DNA of 35,469 bases from CAYTCZ01 sp964436315 (GTDB lineage Bacteria; Actinomycetota; Thermoleophilia; Gaiellales; Gaiellaceae). The translations under genes were made by a program, and so were the position numbers. Numbering within the stretch: position 1 is the first letter of the stretch; each line of letters starts with the position of its first letter. The DNA lies in assembly GCA_964436315.1 (NCBI GenBank), contig CAYTCZ010000027.1, positions 1-35,469 of the forward strand, in the 5' to 3' direction. Of the stretch, positions 7,365 to 14,732 are shown piece by piece. The notes below the pieces were generated by a model that saw only the letters and a program-made list of their open reading frames with translations, searched no databases and had not been told where the DNA came from.

Positions 7365-8222
7365 CTACCCTGAGCCCGACGAGGACTCGAGGAAGACCGC
7401 GAGGTTGCGCAGTTGTTCTTCGGAGAGTCGATCGAACGCGGGCATCGGCGAGCCGGAGACGACGCAGCTCGGACAAACCAGGTGGTCGATCTGCCACTGA
7501 ATGCCGCGGCCGCGCAGACCTTCCTCCGTCAGTTCGGGAGCACCAAGGTTCTGCGCCCCCTCACCGGCGTAGACATGGCAGTTGAGACAACCGGACTGTG
7601 CGAACAGCTCGGCTCCGGCGGTGACCTCCTCAGCCGTAAAGCCCAGCGATTCGGCGTTCTCGACCAGGTTTTGTTCTTCGACCCAGCCAGCAGCGAGCGC
7701 GCCGGCCTCACTGGCGGTCACCTCCTCAGTGGTCGCACCCTTCCACGTGAGAATCCCGAGCGAGGCGATAACGAGCAGTGAGGCGATCACTGCCACGGGA
7801 CGCCGGACGAGCCGACGCTCGCGGCTTCGGTCGAGGAACGGCATGAGAATGAGGAGGATGAGGAGAATCGTCGGAATCCCGACCGTCGCGAGGACGACCG
7901 ATTCCGGCCACTCGAAGATCCGAAGCAGGAAGAAGAGGAAGAAGAAATACCAGTCCGGCCTCGGAATGAACGAGATGGTGCCCGGATCGGCCTCGTCCAC
8001 ATATCGTGGGCCGAGGATGCCAGAGTCACCCGGTTCCTCTCCTGACGTGAAGAACCAGATACAGGCAAGACCGATGATGACCGCCACGACCACGAGGCTC
8101 ATCACCGTGTCGTGGTACATCGCGTACGGGAAGAAGGACTTCCCGCGCTTCTTCGTGTCCTCCTTGTAGCGGCGGAAGTCTTCCTGCTGCTCCGGCGTTG
8201 CGACTTGGTACTTGTGTTCCAC
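7365..8222 (-). CDS. qcrC: Menaquinol:cytochrome c reductase, fused subunit IV/cytochrome c (QcrC)
   Basis: 285 aa. It is a fusion of a cytochrome b6f subunit IV-like part with a class I cytochrome c, as in Bacillus QcrC. Hydrophobic helices lie at about 39-59, 92-100 with 108-130, and 142-160. The Qo-site motif reads PDWY at 89-92 rather than PEWY; PDWY is the form associated with low-potential menaquinol enzymes. The cytochrome domain (about 195-282) has C212-L-N-C-H216 for covalent heme and a probable axial Met260 (SPMPAF). Two further cysteines form CPSC at 250-253. Starts at GTG 8222, 11 nt after qcrB, with GAGAGG upstream. Electrons pass from menaquinol through the Rieske centre to this heme. 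Confidence 0.94.
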   Translation of the reverse strand: MEHKYQVATPEQQEDFRRYKEDTKKRGKSFFPYAMYHDTVMSLVVVAVIIGLACIWFFTSGEEPGDSGILGPRYVDEADPGTISFIPRPDWYFFFLFFLLRIFEWPESVVLATVGIPTILLILLILMPFLDRSRERRLVRRPVAVIASLLVIASLGILTWKGATTEEVTASEAGALAAGWVEEQNLVENAESLGFTAEEVTAGAELFAQSGCLNCHVYAGEGAQNLGAPELTEEGLRGRGIQWQIDHLVCPSCVVSGSPMPAFDRLSEEQLRNLAVFLESSSGSG

Positions 8223-8233
8223 TCGCCGCCCTC

Positions 8234-9055
8234 TCAGGCCTCGATCGTCGGCTTCTCGGGGGCTACGCGGCCGTTCCCGTTGCCGCGCGGACGAGGCTCA
8301 ACGAGCCCTCGGCGCGTGGGCTCCCTGCCGTCTGTCTCGGGCTCGTACTCCGCCTCAGTCCACGGCGGGGGAGTGACGCCCAGCCGCGTGACGAGATACA
8401 AATGCAAGGTGATCAGGGCGATGAGCCCGCCGGGTATGACGAGCATGTGTAACGAGTAGAACCTGGCTAAGGTCGTCTGCCCAATCTCGGCACCACCTCG
8501 CAGAAAGTCCGCGATGAAGGGGCCGAGAATCGGCGCGGTTGCGTTGATGTTGATGCCGACGACGGTCGCCCAGTACGACGTCTGATCCCACGGGAGCAGG
8601 TAACCGGTGAATCCCTCAGCAAGCGAAAGGACGAGGATGAGGACGCCGATGAGCCAGTTCAGCTCGCGGGGGTACTTGTACGCGCCAAAGAGGAAGACGC
8701 GACCCAGGTGCAGGAAGATGAGGATGATGAAGACGCTCGCTCCCCAGCGATGCATGCCGCGCACAAGCCAGCCCCACGTCAATTCGTTCGTGATGAACTG
8801 GATCGATTCGTAGGCCTTGTCCGGATCCGGCTTGTAGTACATCGCCAGGATCACGCCGGTCACGGCCTGCACGATGAAGGCGGTCAGCGCGGCCGAACCG
8901 AGCGTGTGGAACCAGTTAGTTGTTCGCGGAACATTGCGAACGAAAAACCACTTTGTGTACCCGACGAGCCCCGAGCGGTCCTCGAGCCAATCAATGGGAT
9001 AGACGAGGATCGCTTCGGCCTGTCCTCGCGCGGGGGTCTTCTTCTTCCGGGCCAT
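8234..9055 (-). CDS. qcrB: Menaquinol:cytochrome c reductase, cytochrome b6-type subunit QcrB
   Basis: 273 aa, with four transmembrane helices, like cytochrome b6 and Bacillus QcrB and unlike the eight-helix cytochrome b of bc1. Heme b ligands are H102 and H116 (spacing 14) and H203 and H218 (spacing 15, the b6-type spacing). Conserved strings are RGMHRWGAS, GYLLPWDQTSYWA and ARFYSLHMLVIP. Aligned by eye with plant cytochrome b6 (NIFYCLGG), the segment NWFHTLGS places Thr51 where Cys35 binds heme ci, so the third covalent heme is probably absent. The C-terminal tail from about 230 is charged and proline-rich. The ATG at 9055 follows qcrA by 31 nt. Confidence 0.95.
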   Translation of the reverse strand: MARKKKTPARGQAEAILVYPIDWLEDRSGLVGYTKWFFVRNVPRTTNWFHTLGSAALTAFIVQAVTGVILAMYYKPDPDKAYESIQFITNELTWGWLVRGMHRWGASVFIILIFLHLGRVFLFGAYKYPRELNWLIGVLILVLSLAEGFTGYLLPWDQTSYWATVVGININATAPILGPFIADFLRGGAEIGQTTLARFYSLHMLVIPGGLIALITLHLYLVTRLGVTPPPWTEAEYEPETDGREPTRRGLVEPRPRGNGNGRVAPEKPTIEA

Positions 9056-9086
9056 GCCTAGCGGGCCTCTCCCGCGGAACGCCTCC

Positions 9087-10037
9087 TCATGTCACGAACG
9101 GGTAGAAGATCTGCTCGAAACCGTCGACGTGGACGCCCGGATCGGCGAGCTTGTATCCCTTGATGGTCGCTTCGGAGCCCTCGCCGTCGACCCGCCCAAC
9201 CGAGAACGGATTCCCGAGGATGACCTCCCCGTCGACGAGCGAGAACTCGTAGCGATCAAGCGCCCGGACCGGCGGTCCGGCCGTCCGGTTGCCCTCGATG
9301 TCGTACGCACCGCCGTGGCACGGACAGCTGTAGCCGGATGGCTGCGTCGCCGTGATCTCGACCACCGTGTCCCATGACGTGGTGACCAGATTCGTTTCAC
9401 CACTCGGCCCGTTCGGCTGCACCGGGCATCCGAGATGCACGCAGCGGTTCGAGATGACCGTCATGCTGAGTGTCTGATCGCCGAAGCCGTTGTTTCGGAT
9501 ATACGCGGTTCGGTTGCTCACCTGGCCCTCTTCGAGATCGGACTCGAACGTGACGATCACGAACTCTCCCTCGGGGAAGTTCTCGAGCGGCCCGAGATTG
9601 ATGTCATCGCGCTCCTGGCCCGTGAACGCCGGAGCAATGGCAAAGCCGAGCGTCGGAATCGCCACCGCCGCGCCGATCACCGCTCCGAGACCGAGAGTTG
9701 CGCCCTCGAGGAACTTGTTCCGCGTGTATCGATCCTCCTCGTCGTCGGGCCCTTCCTCGAGTTCGTGCACCTCGGGCGCCGGTGCAGGCTCAGGCTCCGG
9801 GCGTCGAACCTCACGCGTGACGTCGCGGGCCCAGAGGAAACCGCACACGATCGAGACCCCGGCGCCGACGGCTACGACGGGCCAGCTGATGATCAGGCCG
9901 ACGAGGACAAGGGCAATTCCGGCCGCAAATCCCGCAGGCCAAATCGAGTTCGAAGGGAGATGTGATTTGCCGTCGTCTTGTGGTTCAGGTTCGTGCTGCT
10001 CGGGGGCCTCCCCCGACGGCTCGTGCTCGTCGGCCAC
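9087..10037 (-). CDS. qcrA: Menaquinol:cytochrome c reductase, Rieske iron-sulfur subunit QcrA
   Basis: 316 aa. The [2Fe-2S] ligands are C199 and H201 (NRCVHLGCP, with C204 as the disulfide partner) and C238 and H241 (CPCHGG, with C240). The Rieske domain covers about 150-280. The N-terminus is longer than in bc1 Rieske proteins: two extra membrane helices (about 34-50 and 54-70), an acidic proline-rich linker (80-103), then the usual anchor (112-138). Three-helix QcrA proteins are known from other actinobacteria. Starts at GTG 10037 with GGGAG 4 nt upstream. A promoter with a perfect TTGACA lies just before it, so qcrABC can probably be transcribed independently of ubiD. Confidence 0.94.
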   Translation of the reverse strand: MADEHEPSGEAPEQHEPEPQDDGKSHLPSNSIWPAGFAAGIALVLVGLIISWPVVAVGAGVSIVCGFLWARDVTREVRRPEPEPAPAPEVHELEEGPDDEEDRYTRNKFLEGATLGLGAVIGAAVAIPTLGFAIAPAFTGQERDDINLGPLENFPEGEFVIVTFESDLEEGQVSNRTAYIRNNGFGDQTLSMTVISNRCVHLGCPVQPNGPSGETNLVTTSWDTVVEITATQPSGYSCPCHGGAYDIEGNRTAGPPVRALDRYEFSLVDGEVILGNPFSVGRVDGEGSEATIKGYKLADPGVHVDGFEQIFYPFVT

Positions 10038-10087
10038 CCAGCTCCCTTCGTCGGCTCGCGCTGTTCGCCCTAGTTACAAGCATCGGA

Positions 10088-10117
10088 ATTCTTCATGTCG
10101 CCGGAAGTCTCTGTCAA
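10088..10117 (-). promoter_or_regulatory. Putative sigma-70-type promoter of qcrABC
   Basis: On the minus strand TTGACA (10117-10112) is followed after 18 nt by AAGAAT (10093-10088), which matches four of six consensus -10 bases. It overlaps the ubiD stop codon and lies about 50 nt before the qcrA GTG, leaving a short leader with a Shine-Dalgarno sequence. Confidence 0.5.
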
Positions 10118-11619
10118 CGACGTAGCAACTGTCGCAACGGTGCCGAAACTCCCTGGAATTCGCCATCCGGGCCGGCATTCTGATGGGGCAACCGGCCGAT
10201 GCCGTACTCGTCCCACCGACGGTCGACCAGGTTGCGAACCTCCTCGCTCATCTCGATTCGGTCCGGCCACGGACGAGCGCCCTCGTTCTCCCACTTGTGC
10301 GTCGCGTCGATTCCGAGCTTCCCGCCGTAGCAATACATCGCGGCTGCGTGATCGAGTTGGTCAAGCGGTCCCTCCGAGAGTATGACGTCGCGCTTCGGGT
10401 CGACGTTAGCGCAGGTATGGAAGAAGACCTGCTCGTAATCGTGCACGTCGACGAACTCATCAACGACGATGACCGACTTCGACAAGCTGAGCATCCCGAG
10501 TCCCCAGATCGCGTGCATGACCTTCTTTGCATGGCCCGGAAACGCCTTCCTGATCGAGACGATGACGCAGTTGTGGAACGCGCCTGCAACAGGCAAGTCG
10601 TAGTCGACGATCTCGGGGACCGTCATCCGAATCGCCGGCAGGAAGATGCGCTCGGTCGCCTTGCCGAGCCACGCATCCTCAGCGGGCGGGATGCCGACGA
10701 CGATCGACGGGTAGATCGCGTCCTTCCGCATCGTGATACAGGTGAGGTGAAAGATCGGGAAAGGCTCCGGCGGCGAGTAGTAGCCGGTGTGGTCACCAAA
10801 GGGACCCTCGGTCCCCAGCTCTCCCTTCGCGATGTACCCCTCGAGAACCATCTCGGCATTCGCCGGAACCGATAGGTCGACCGTTTTCGCCTTCACGAGT
10901 TCAACCGGCGAACCCTTGAGGAAGCCGGCGAGCATGAGCTCATCGATGTGCTTCGGGAGCGGTGCACTCGCCGAATACGTCGTGATCGGGTCGCAGCCGA
11001 GCGCAACGGCGACGTCGAGCCGCTCGCCCGTGCCCCGCCAATCTGCGGCCCCGTCCTTGTGGATCTGCCAGTGCATGAACGTTGAGGCGGTATCGATCTT
11101 CTGCATCCGATACATGCCCACGTTGCGTGTCCCGGTCCGAGGATCATTGGTGATGACCGCTGGTAGCGTGATGAACGGCGCCGGGTCGCCAGGCCAGCAG
11201 GTTTGAATCGGAAGCCGGTCGAGATCAGGCTCCAGAACGAGCTCCTGAACCGGGCCGCTGCCGACTTCCTTCGGCAGCGAGTCGGCCAGACGCTTCAGCT
11301 TTCCGAGTCCCTTCACCTTCTCGACGAGCCCTTGCGGCGGCTGCATCTCGATCACGTCCTCGAGCTTGCGCGCAACGTCGTCGAGACTCGGCGTATCGAA
11401 CGCAAGGCACATTCGACGCTCGGTGCCGAACTGATTGATCAGAACCGGGTGGTCTGAGCCCGTGGGATTTCTGAACAGGAGAGCAGGGCCGCCGGCTTTG
11501 ACTGTTCGATCGACGATCTCGGTGATCTCGAGGTGTGGATCAACCTCGGCGTCGATCTCGACGAGTTCGCCCTCCCGCCTCAGCAGGTCGACCCAGGCAC
11601 GCAAGTCCGAGACAGGCAC
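10114..11619 (-). CDS. ubiD: UbiD-family decarboxylase (menaquinone route, MqnL-like)
   Basis: 501 aa, full length. UbiD enzymes use prenylated FMN to decarboxylate aromatic acids; in futalosine organisms a UbiD-like protein is thought to decarboxylate the prenylated 1,4-dihydroxy-6-naphthoate. The hallmark EGPFGDHTGYYS lies at 271-282. Arg171 (NVGMYRMQ), Glu260 (AEMVLEGYI) and Glu271 are candidates for the Glu-Arg-Glu catalytic set. Starts at GTG 11619; a TAGACT hexamer ends 9 nt before it, so translation may be leaderless. UbiX, which should supply its cofactor, is encoded downstream beyond qcrABC but carries a frameshift here. The place among quinone genes supports the menaquinone role over UbiD enzymes of aromatic catabolism. 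Confidence 0.92.
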   Translation of the reverse strand: MPVSDLRAWVDLLRREGELVEIDAEVDPHLEITEIVDRTVKAGGPALLFRNPTGSDHPVLINQFGTERRMCLAFDTPSLDDVARKLEDVIEMQPPQGLVEKVKGLGKLKRLADSLPKEVGSGPVQELVLEPDLDRLPIQTCWPGDPAPFITLPAVITNDPRTGTRNVGMYRMQKIDTASTFMHWQIHKDGAADWRGTGERLDVAVALGCDPITTYSASAPLPKHIDELMLAGFLKGSPVELVKAKTVDLSVPANAEMVLEGYIAKGELGTEGPFGDHTGYYSPPEPFPIFHLTCITMRKDAIYPSIVVGIPPAEDAWLGKATERIFLPAIRMTVPEIVDYDLPVAGAFHNCVIVSIRKAFPGHAKKVMHAIWGLGMLSLSKSVIVVDEFVDVHDYEQVFFHTCANVDPKRDVILSEGPLDQLDHAAAMYCYGGKLGIDATHKWENEGARPWPDRIEMSEEVRNLVDRRWDEYGIGRLPHQNAGPDGEFQGVSAPLRQLLRR

Positions 11620-11628
11620 CGCCAGCTC

Positions 11629-11634
11629 AGTCTA
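11629..11634 (-). promoter_or_regulatory. Putative -10 box (TAGACT) of ubiD, leaderless type
   Basis: TAGACT reads on the minus strand at 11634-11629, 9 nt before the ubiD GTG, a spacing at which transcription would start at or next to the start codon. There is no Shine-Dalgarno sequence between. No clear -35. Confidence 0.5.
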
Positions 11635-11669
11635 TTTGAGTCAGTTCTTGCGGGGCTTCGGTCGTGCGC

Positions 11670-11855
11670 CTACGTGGCGCGGCGTTGCTTGGGTCGCTCT
11701 TTGCGCTTGTGAGAGAGCCACCGTCCCGTCTGCCCGATCACGATGACGCCGACGAAGATCAGTCCTACAACGAGCATGCTGAGGATGACGTCGCGCCCCT
11801 CTTCCGAGATCGATTTCTCGGCGGCGAGCGGGATCAGGGCACCGAACAAGTCCAT
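11670..11855 (-). CDS. Small single-pass membrane protein, unknown
   Basis: 61 aa, not recognised. One transmembrane helix covers about residues 24-45 (ILSMLVVGLIFVGVIVIG), followed by a basic cytoplasmic tail (SHKRKERPKQRR). It lies 12 nt after the HepS-like gene and 50 nt before ubiD, in the same direction, in a space that would otherwise be empty. Hydrophobic profile and tight packing support a real gene; there is no strong Shine-Dalgarno sequence. It could be an assembly or accessory protein of the quinone or bc machinery, but that is position-based inference. Confidence 0.6.
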   Translation of the reverse strand: MDLFGALIPLAAEKSISEEGRDVILSMLVVGLIFVGVIVIGQTGRWLSHKRKERPKQRRAT

Positions 11856-11867
11856 CGGCGCCGGATT

Positions 11868-12452
11868 CTATCGTTCGGGGAAGTACTCGCCGACAGTCCT
11901 TGTCTGGTGGAGGGCAAGCGCTTGCTCGAGTGACTCCGTCCCGACGATCGCCTCAGCGAGCACCGCAAGGGCGGCCGGATCACCGGAGTCGCGAAGCCCG
12001 TTACGCGCGATGGCAAGGCGACCGTCCTGCTCGCCGAGTGCCGCGACAGTGGCCGCCCAGGCCGGACCATCTCCCGGGCTCTCGTCGGCGCGCAGTTGGG
12101 AGCAGAGCGAGATGAGCTCTGCGAGGTCGGCGACCACCCCGACGTCGCCGTGATCCGCGATGCGCACGAGGCCATGGGCGTAGAGGTAATCGCCAAGGAG
12201 GATCGTCGTGTCTCGGTCTCCTGCCGTGAAGAGTCGGGGGCGACCGTAGTGGAGGAGATAGCCCTCGTAGATCGTCTCGAGACCGAGGGCATAGCGCTCG
12301 TCCCCAAGCGGCGAGAAGACAGGGAGGAACTCTCGCTCCTCCCTATTCCGAAGGGCCTGAGCCCACAGGGCGCTCTCTTGCTCCGCCTCTCCGGCTATTA
12401 CCTCCCATAGATTTGCATTGCCGGAAATCTTTACGCTGCTCTGCCGCTTCAC
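11868..12452 (-). CDS. Degenerate isoprenyl-diphosphate-synthase-like protein (possible HepS-type subunit)
   Basis: 194 aa from GTG 12452, 4 nt after hemL; the longer open frame upstream is only hemL in another frame. Residues 69-98 (YGRPRLF ... ILLGDYLYAHGL) align without gaps to residues 97 onward of the prenyl synthase at 5164-6084 (RGQPTVW ... VASGDYLFARAF), the segment after the first Asp-rich motif. Neither DDxxD motif is present, so it should not be catalytic alone. Bacillus heptaprenyl diphosphate synthase needs a small non-catalytic partner, HepS, also without Asp-rich motifs; this protein may do the same. The region around residues 15-60 (LWEVIAGEAEQE, LETIYEGYLLHYG) is helical in composition. 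Homology is judged by eye from a short block, so this stays a proposal. Confidence 0.6.
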   Translation of the reverse strand: MKRQSSVKISGNANLWEVIAGEAEQESALWAQALRNREEREFLPVFSPLGDERYALGLETIYEGYLLHYGRPRLFTAGDRDTTILLGDYLYAHGLVRIADHGDVGVVADLAELISLCSQLRADESPGDGPAWAATVAALGEQDGRLAIARNGLRDSGDPAALAVLAEAIVGTESLEQALALHQTRTVGEYFPER

Positions 12453-12456
12453 GAAC

Positions 12457-13770
12457 TCAAACCGTCGAATTAGCGGAATTCTCGGCAAAGAATCCCGCTG
12501 CCGCCTCCACAGTCCGATCGATCTCAGCTTGCGTATGCGCAGTCGAGCAAAACATCGCCTCGAACTGAGAGGGAGCAACGTAGACGCCCGCGTCCAACTG
12601 ATGCCTGAAGAATGCGCCGTAGCGATCCGTGTCGCTCTCCGACGCCTCCTCGAAGTTCCGTACCGGCCCCTCGCGGAAGAAGAGGGTCGCCATCGACCCG
12701 ACGCGCTGGATCGTGACCGGATGGTCGGATCCAGCCTCGCGCAATCCCCGCTCGAGCGCGGCCGAGGAGTTCTCAAGCCGATCGTAGATCGAGGGGTCTC
12801 GGAGCCTGCGAACCGCAATCAGAGCAGCGGCCGTCGCAAGCGGGTTCCCCGCAAGCGTGCCGGCCTGATACACGGGGCCGGCGGGCGCGAGCTCGGCCAT
12901 TACGTCAGCACGACCGCCAAAGGCGGCAAGCGGCATACCGCCGCCAACGATCTTGCCGAGAATCGTGAGGTCAGGACGAACGTCAAAGAGCTCCTGCGCA
13001 CCCCCGCGAGCGACGCGAAAGCCGGTTATGACCTCGTCGAAGATGAGCAGTGCCCCGCAGGCATCGCAAAGTTGGCGAACCGCCTCGAGGAAGCCGGGGA
13101 CCGGTGGAACGACGCCCATGTTCCCACCGATCGGCTCCACCAGAATCGCTGCGAGCCCCTCGCCGTAGGTCTCGACCGCGGAGGCGACCGCCTCGATGCT
13201 GTTAAAGGGGCAGACGACCGTGTCGGCAATGGCACCGGTTGGAACGCCCGGAGTCGAAGGAATGCCGAGCGTCGCAACGCCAGAGCCGGCGCTCGCGAGC
13301 AGCGCGTCGGCGTGACCGTGGTAGCAGCCGGCAAACTTGATGATCCGGTCCCGCCGAGTGAAGCCCCGAGCAAGACGAACAGCGCTCATCGCCGCCTCGG
13401 TCCCCGACGAGACGACCCGCACTAGCTCGATCGACGGGATGGCATCCGCAAGCTCCTCTGCTAGTTCCACTTCATTCGGCGTCGGCGCACCGAACGTCGT
13501 GCCGCGAGCGGCGGCCTGGCGGACGGCCTCGACGATCTCCGGATCCCCGTGACCGAAGACCAACGGACCCCACGACATCACCCAGTCGACGTAGCGATTG
13601 CCGTCGACGTCCTCGAGAAACGCTCCCTCTCCACGCGCAGCAAAGAACGGCTCGTCGAGGCTGACTGATCGCCAGGCTCGGACGGGCGAGTTCACTCCGC
13701 CGGGAATGACTGCTCTACCGCGCCGGTAAAAAGTCGCGCTCTCGGCGAGAGAGAGGTCGGTCAAAGCCAT
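12457..13770 (-). CDS. hemL: Glutamate-1-semialdehyde 2,1-aminomutase HemL
   Basis: 437 aa from the ATG at 13770, preceded by GGAG. HemL converts glutamate-1-semialdehyde to 5-aminolevulinate, the C5 entry to heme. It is a PLP aminotransferase: Lys273 (LGKIVGGGMP) forms the Schiff base and Asp245 (FDEVITGFR) contacts the PLP nitrogen; GGVNSPVRA, SSGTEAAMSA, KFAGCYHGH and AGTLAGNPLA are family marks. The gene overlaps hemB by 10 nt, so the two are coupled. hemA, which makes its substrate, is not in the window. Confidence 0.96.
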   Translation of the reverse strand: MALTDLSLAESATFYRRGRAVIPGGVNSPVRAWRSVSLDEPFFAARGEGAFLEDVDGNRYVDWVMSWGPLVFGHGDPEIVEAVRQAAARGTTFGAPTPNEVELAEELADAIPSIELVRVVSSGTEAAMSAVRLARGFTRRDRIIKFAGCYHGHADALLASAGSGVATLGIPSTPGVPTGAIADTVVCPFNSIEAVASAVETYGEGLAAILVEPIGGNMGVVPPVPGFLEAVRQLCDACGALLIFDEVITGFRVARGGAQELFDVRPDLTILGKIVGGGMPLAAFGGRADVMAELAPAGPVYQAGTLAGNPLATAAALIAVRRLRDPSIYDRLENSSAALERGLREAGSDHPVTIQRVGSMATLFFREGPVRNFEEASESDTDRYGAFFRHQLDAGVYVAPSQFEAMFCSTAHTQAEIDRTVEAAAGFFAENSANSTV

Positions 13771-14732
13771 TCTGCAAGCTCCTTCGTCCAGTACGACACG
13801 ATGAAATCGGCGCCAGCACGCTTGATTCCGAGCAGCGACTCGACCGCGGCTTGCTGCTCGTCGAGCCACCCGCTCGCTGCCGCGGCCTTCACCATCGCGT
13901 ACTCGCCGGTCACGTTATAGGCACCCACAGGGAGATCGAAGCGATCCCTCGCCGCTGAAATCACATCGAGGTAGGGAAGCGCCGGCTTGATCATGATGGC
14001 GTCGGCGCCTTCCTTGACGTCCAGCTCGCATTCCCGCATCGCTTCACGGACGTTTGCCGGATCCATCTGATGAGTCCGCCGATCTCCGAAGGCCGGCGCC
14101 GACTGGGCGGCCTCACGAAACGGACCGTAGAACGCGGAGGCGTACTTGGCTGCGTAGGAGATGATCGACACCATCGAGTGCCCTTCGGAATCGAGGCTTC
14201 CGCGAATAGCGCCGACCCGTCCGTCGAGCATGTCGCTCGGAGCGACGATGTCGGCACCCGCGTCGGCATGGCTTACCGCAGTCTGGGCGAGCAGTTCGAG
14301 CGAGACGTCGTTCAGTATCTCTCCGTCCTGCACGAGGCCACAGTGCCCGTGGGAGGTGTATGCGCAGAGACACACGTCAGTTACGAGTGTCAGCCCTGAA
14401 ACGTTCTCGCTGAGTTCCCGAAGTGCCGTCTGGACGATGCCGTTCTCATCATATGCGCCCGACGCGGCGTCGTCCTTGGACTCGGGAATGCCGAAGAGAA
14501 GAACTCCGCCCGCGCCCAGACTCGCGAGGGCCTGCGCCTCGCGCACGAGGTTGTCTACCGATCGCTGCGCAACGCCGGGTAGACCTTCGAGCGGTCGTTC
14601 GATCCCGTCCCCCGGAACGACGAACAGCGGCTGGATGAAGTCGACGAGGTCGAGCCGTGTCTCGCGGATCAAGGCTCGCAGGGCTGGCTCACGGCGAAAC
14701 CGCCGGAGCCGAATGCGTGGAAATTCGCTCAC
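13761..14732 (-). CDS. hemB: Delta-aminolevulinic acid dehydratase (porphobilinogen synthase) HemB
   Basis: 323 aa from GTG 14732, which overlaps the permease stop as GTGA; the longer open frame upstream is the permease in another frame. HemB condenses two 5-aminolevulinates into porphobilinogen. The active-site cysteines C121, C123 and C131 (DVCLCAYTSHGHCG) mark the zinc-dependent class. The two Schiff-base lysines are K196 (SYAAKYAS) and K249 (IMIKPALPYLD). The usual QPLFV and YNVTGEYAM blocks are present. It is coupled to hemL downstream and, unusually, to an ABC exporter upstream. Confidence 0.96.
   Translation of the reverse strand: MSEFPRIRLRRFRREPALRALIRETRLDLVDFIQPLFVVPGDGIERPLEGLPGVAQRSVDNLVREAQALASLGAGGVLLFGIPESKDDAASGAYDENGIVQTALRELSENVSGLTLVTDVCLCAYTSHGHCGLVQDGEILNDVSLELLAQTAVSHADAGADIVAPSDMLDGRVGAIRGSLDSEGHSMVSIISYAAKYASAFYGPFREAAQSAPAFGDRRTHQMDPANVREAMRECELDVKEGADAIMIKPALPYLDVISAARDRFDLPVGAYNVTGEYAMVKAAAASGWLDEQQAAVESLLGIKRAGADFIVSYWTKELAEWL

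Noticed and set aside
12453..12818. N-terminal extension of the HepS-like protein
   Set aside because: This part overlaps hemL in another frame on the same strand and has shadow-like composition; the start was moved to GTG 12452.
12418..13425. 335-codon plus frame antisense to hemL
   Set aside because: No recognisable domain; hemL on the minus strand is complete.
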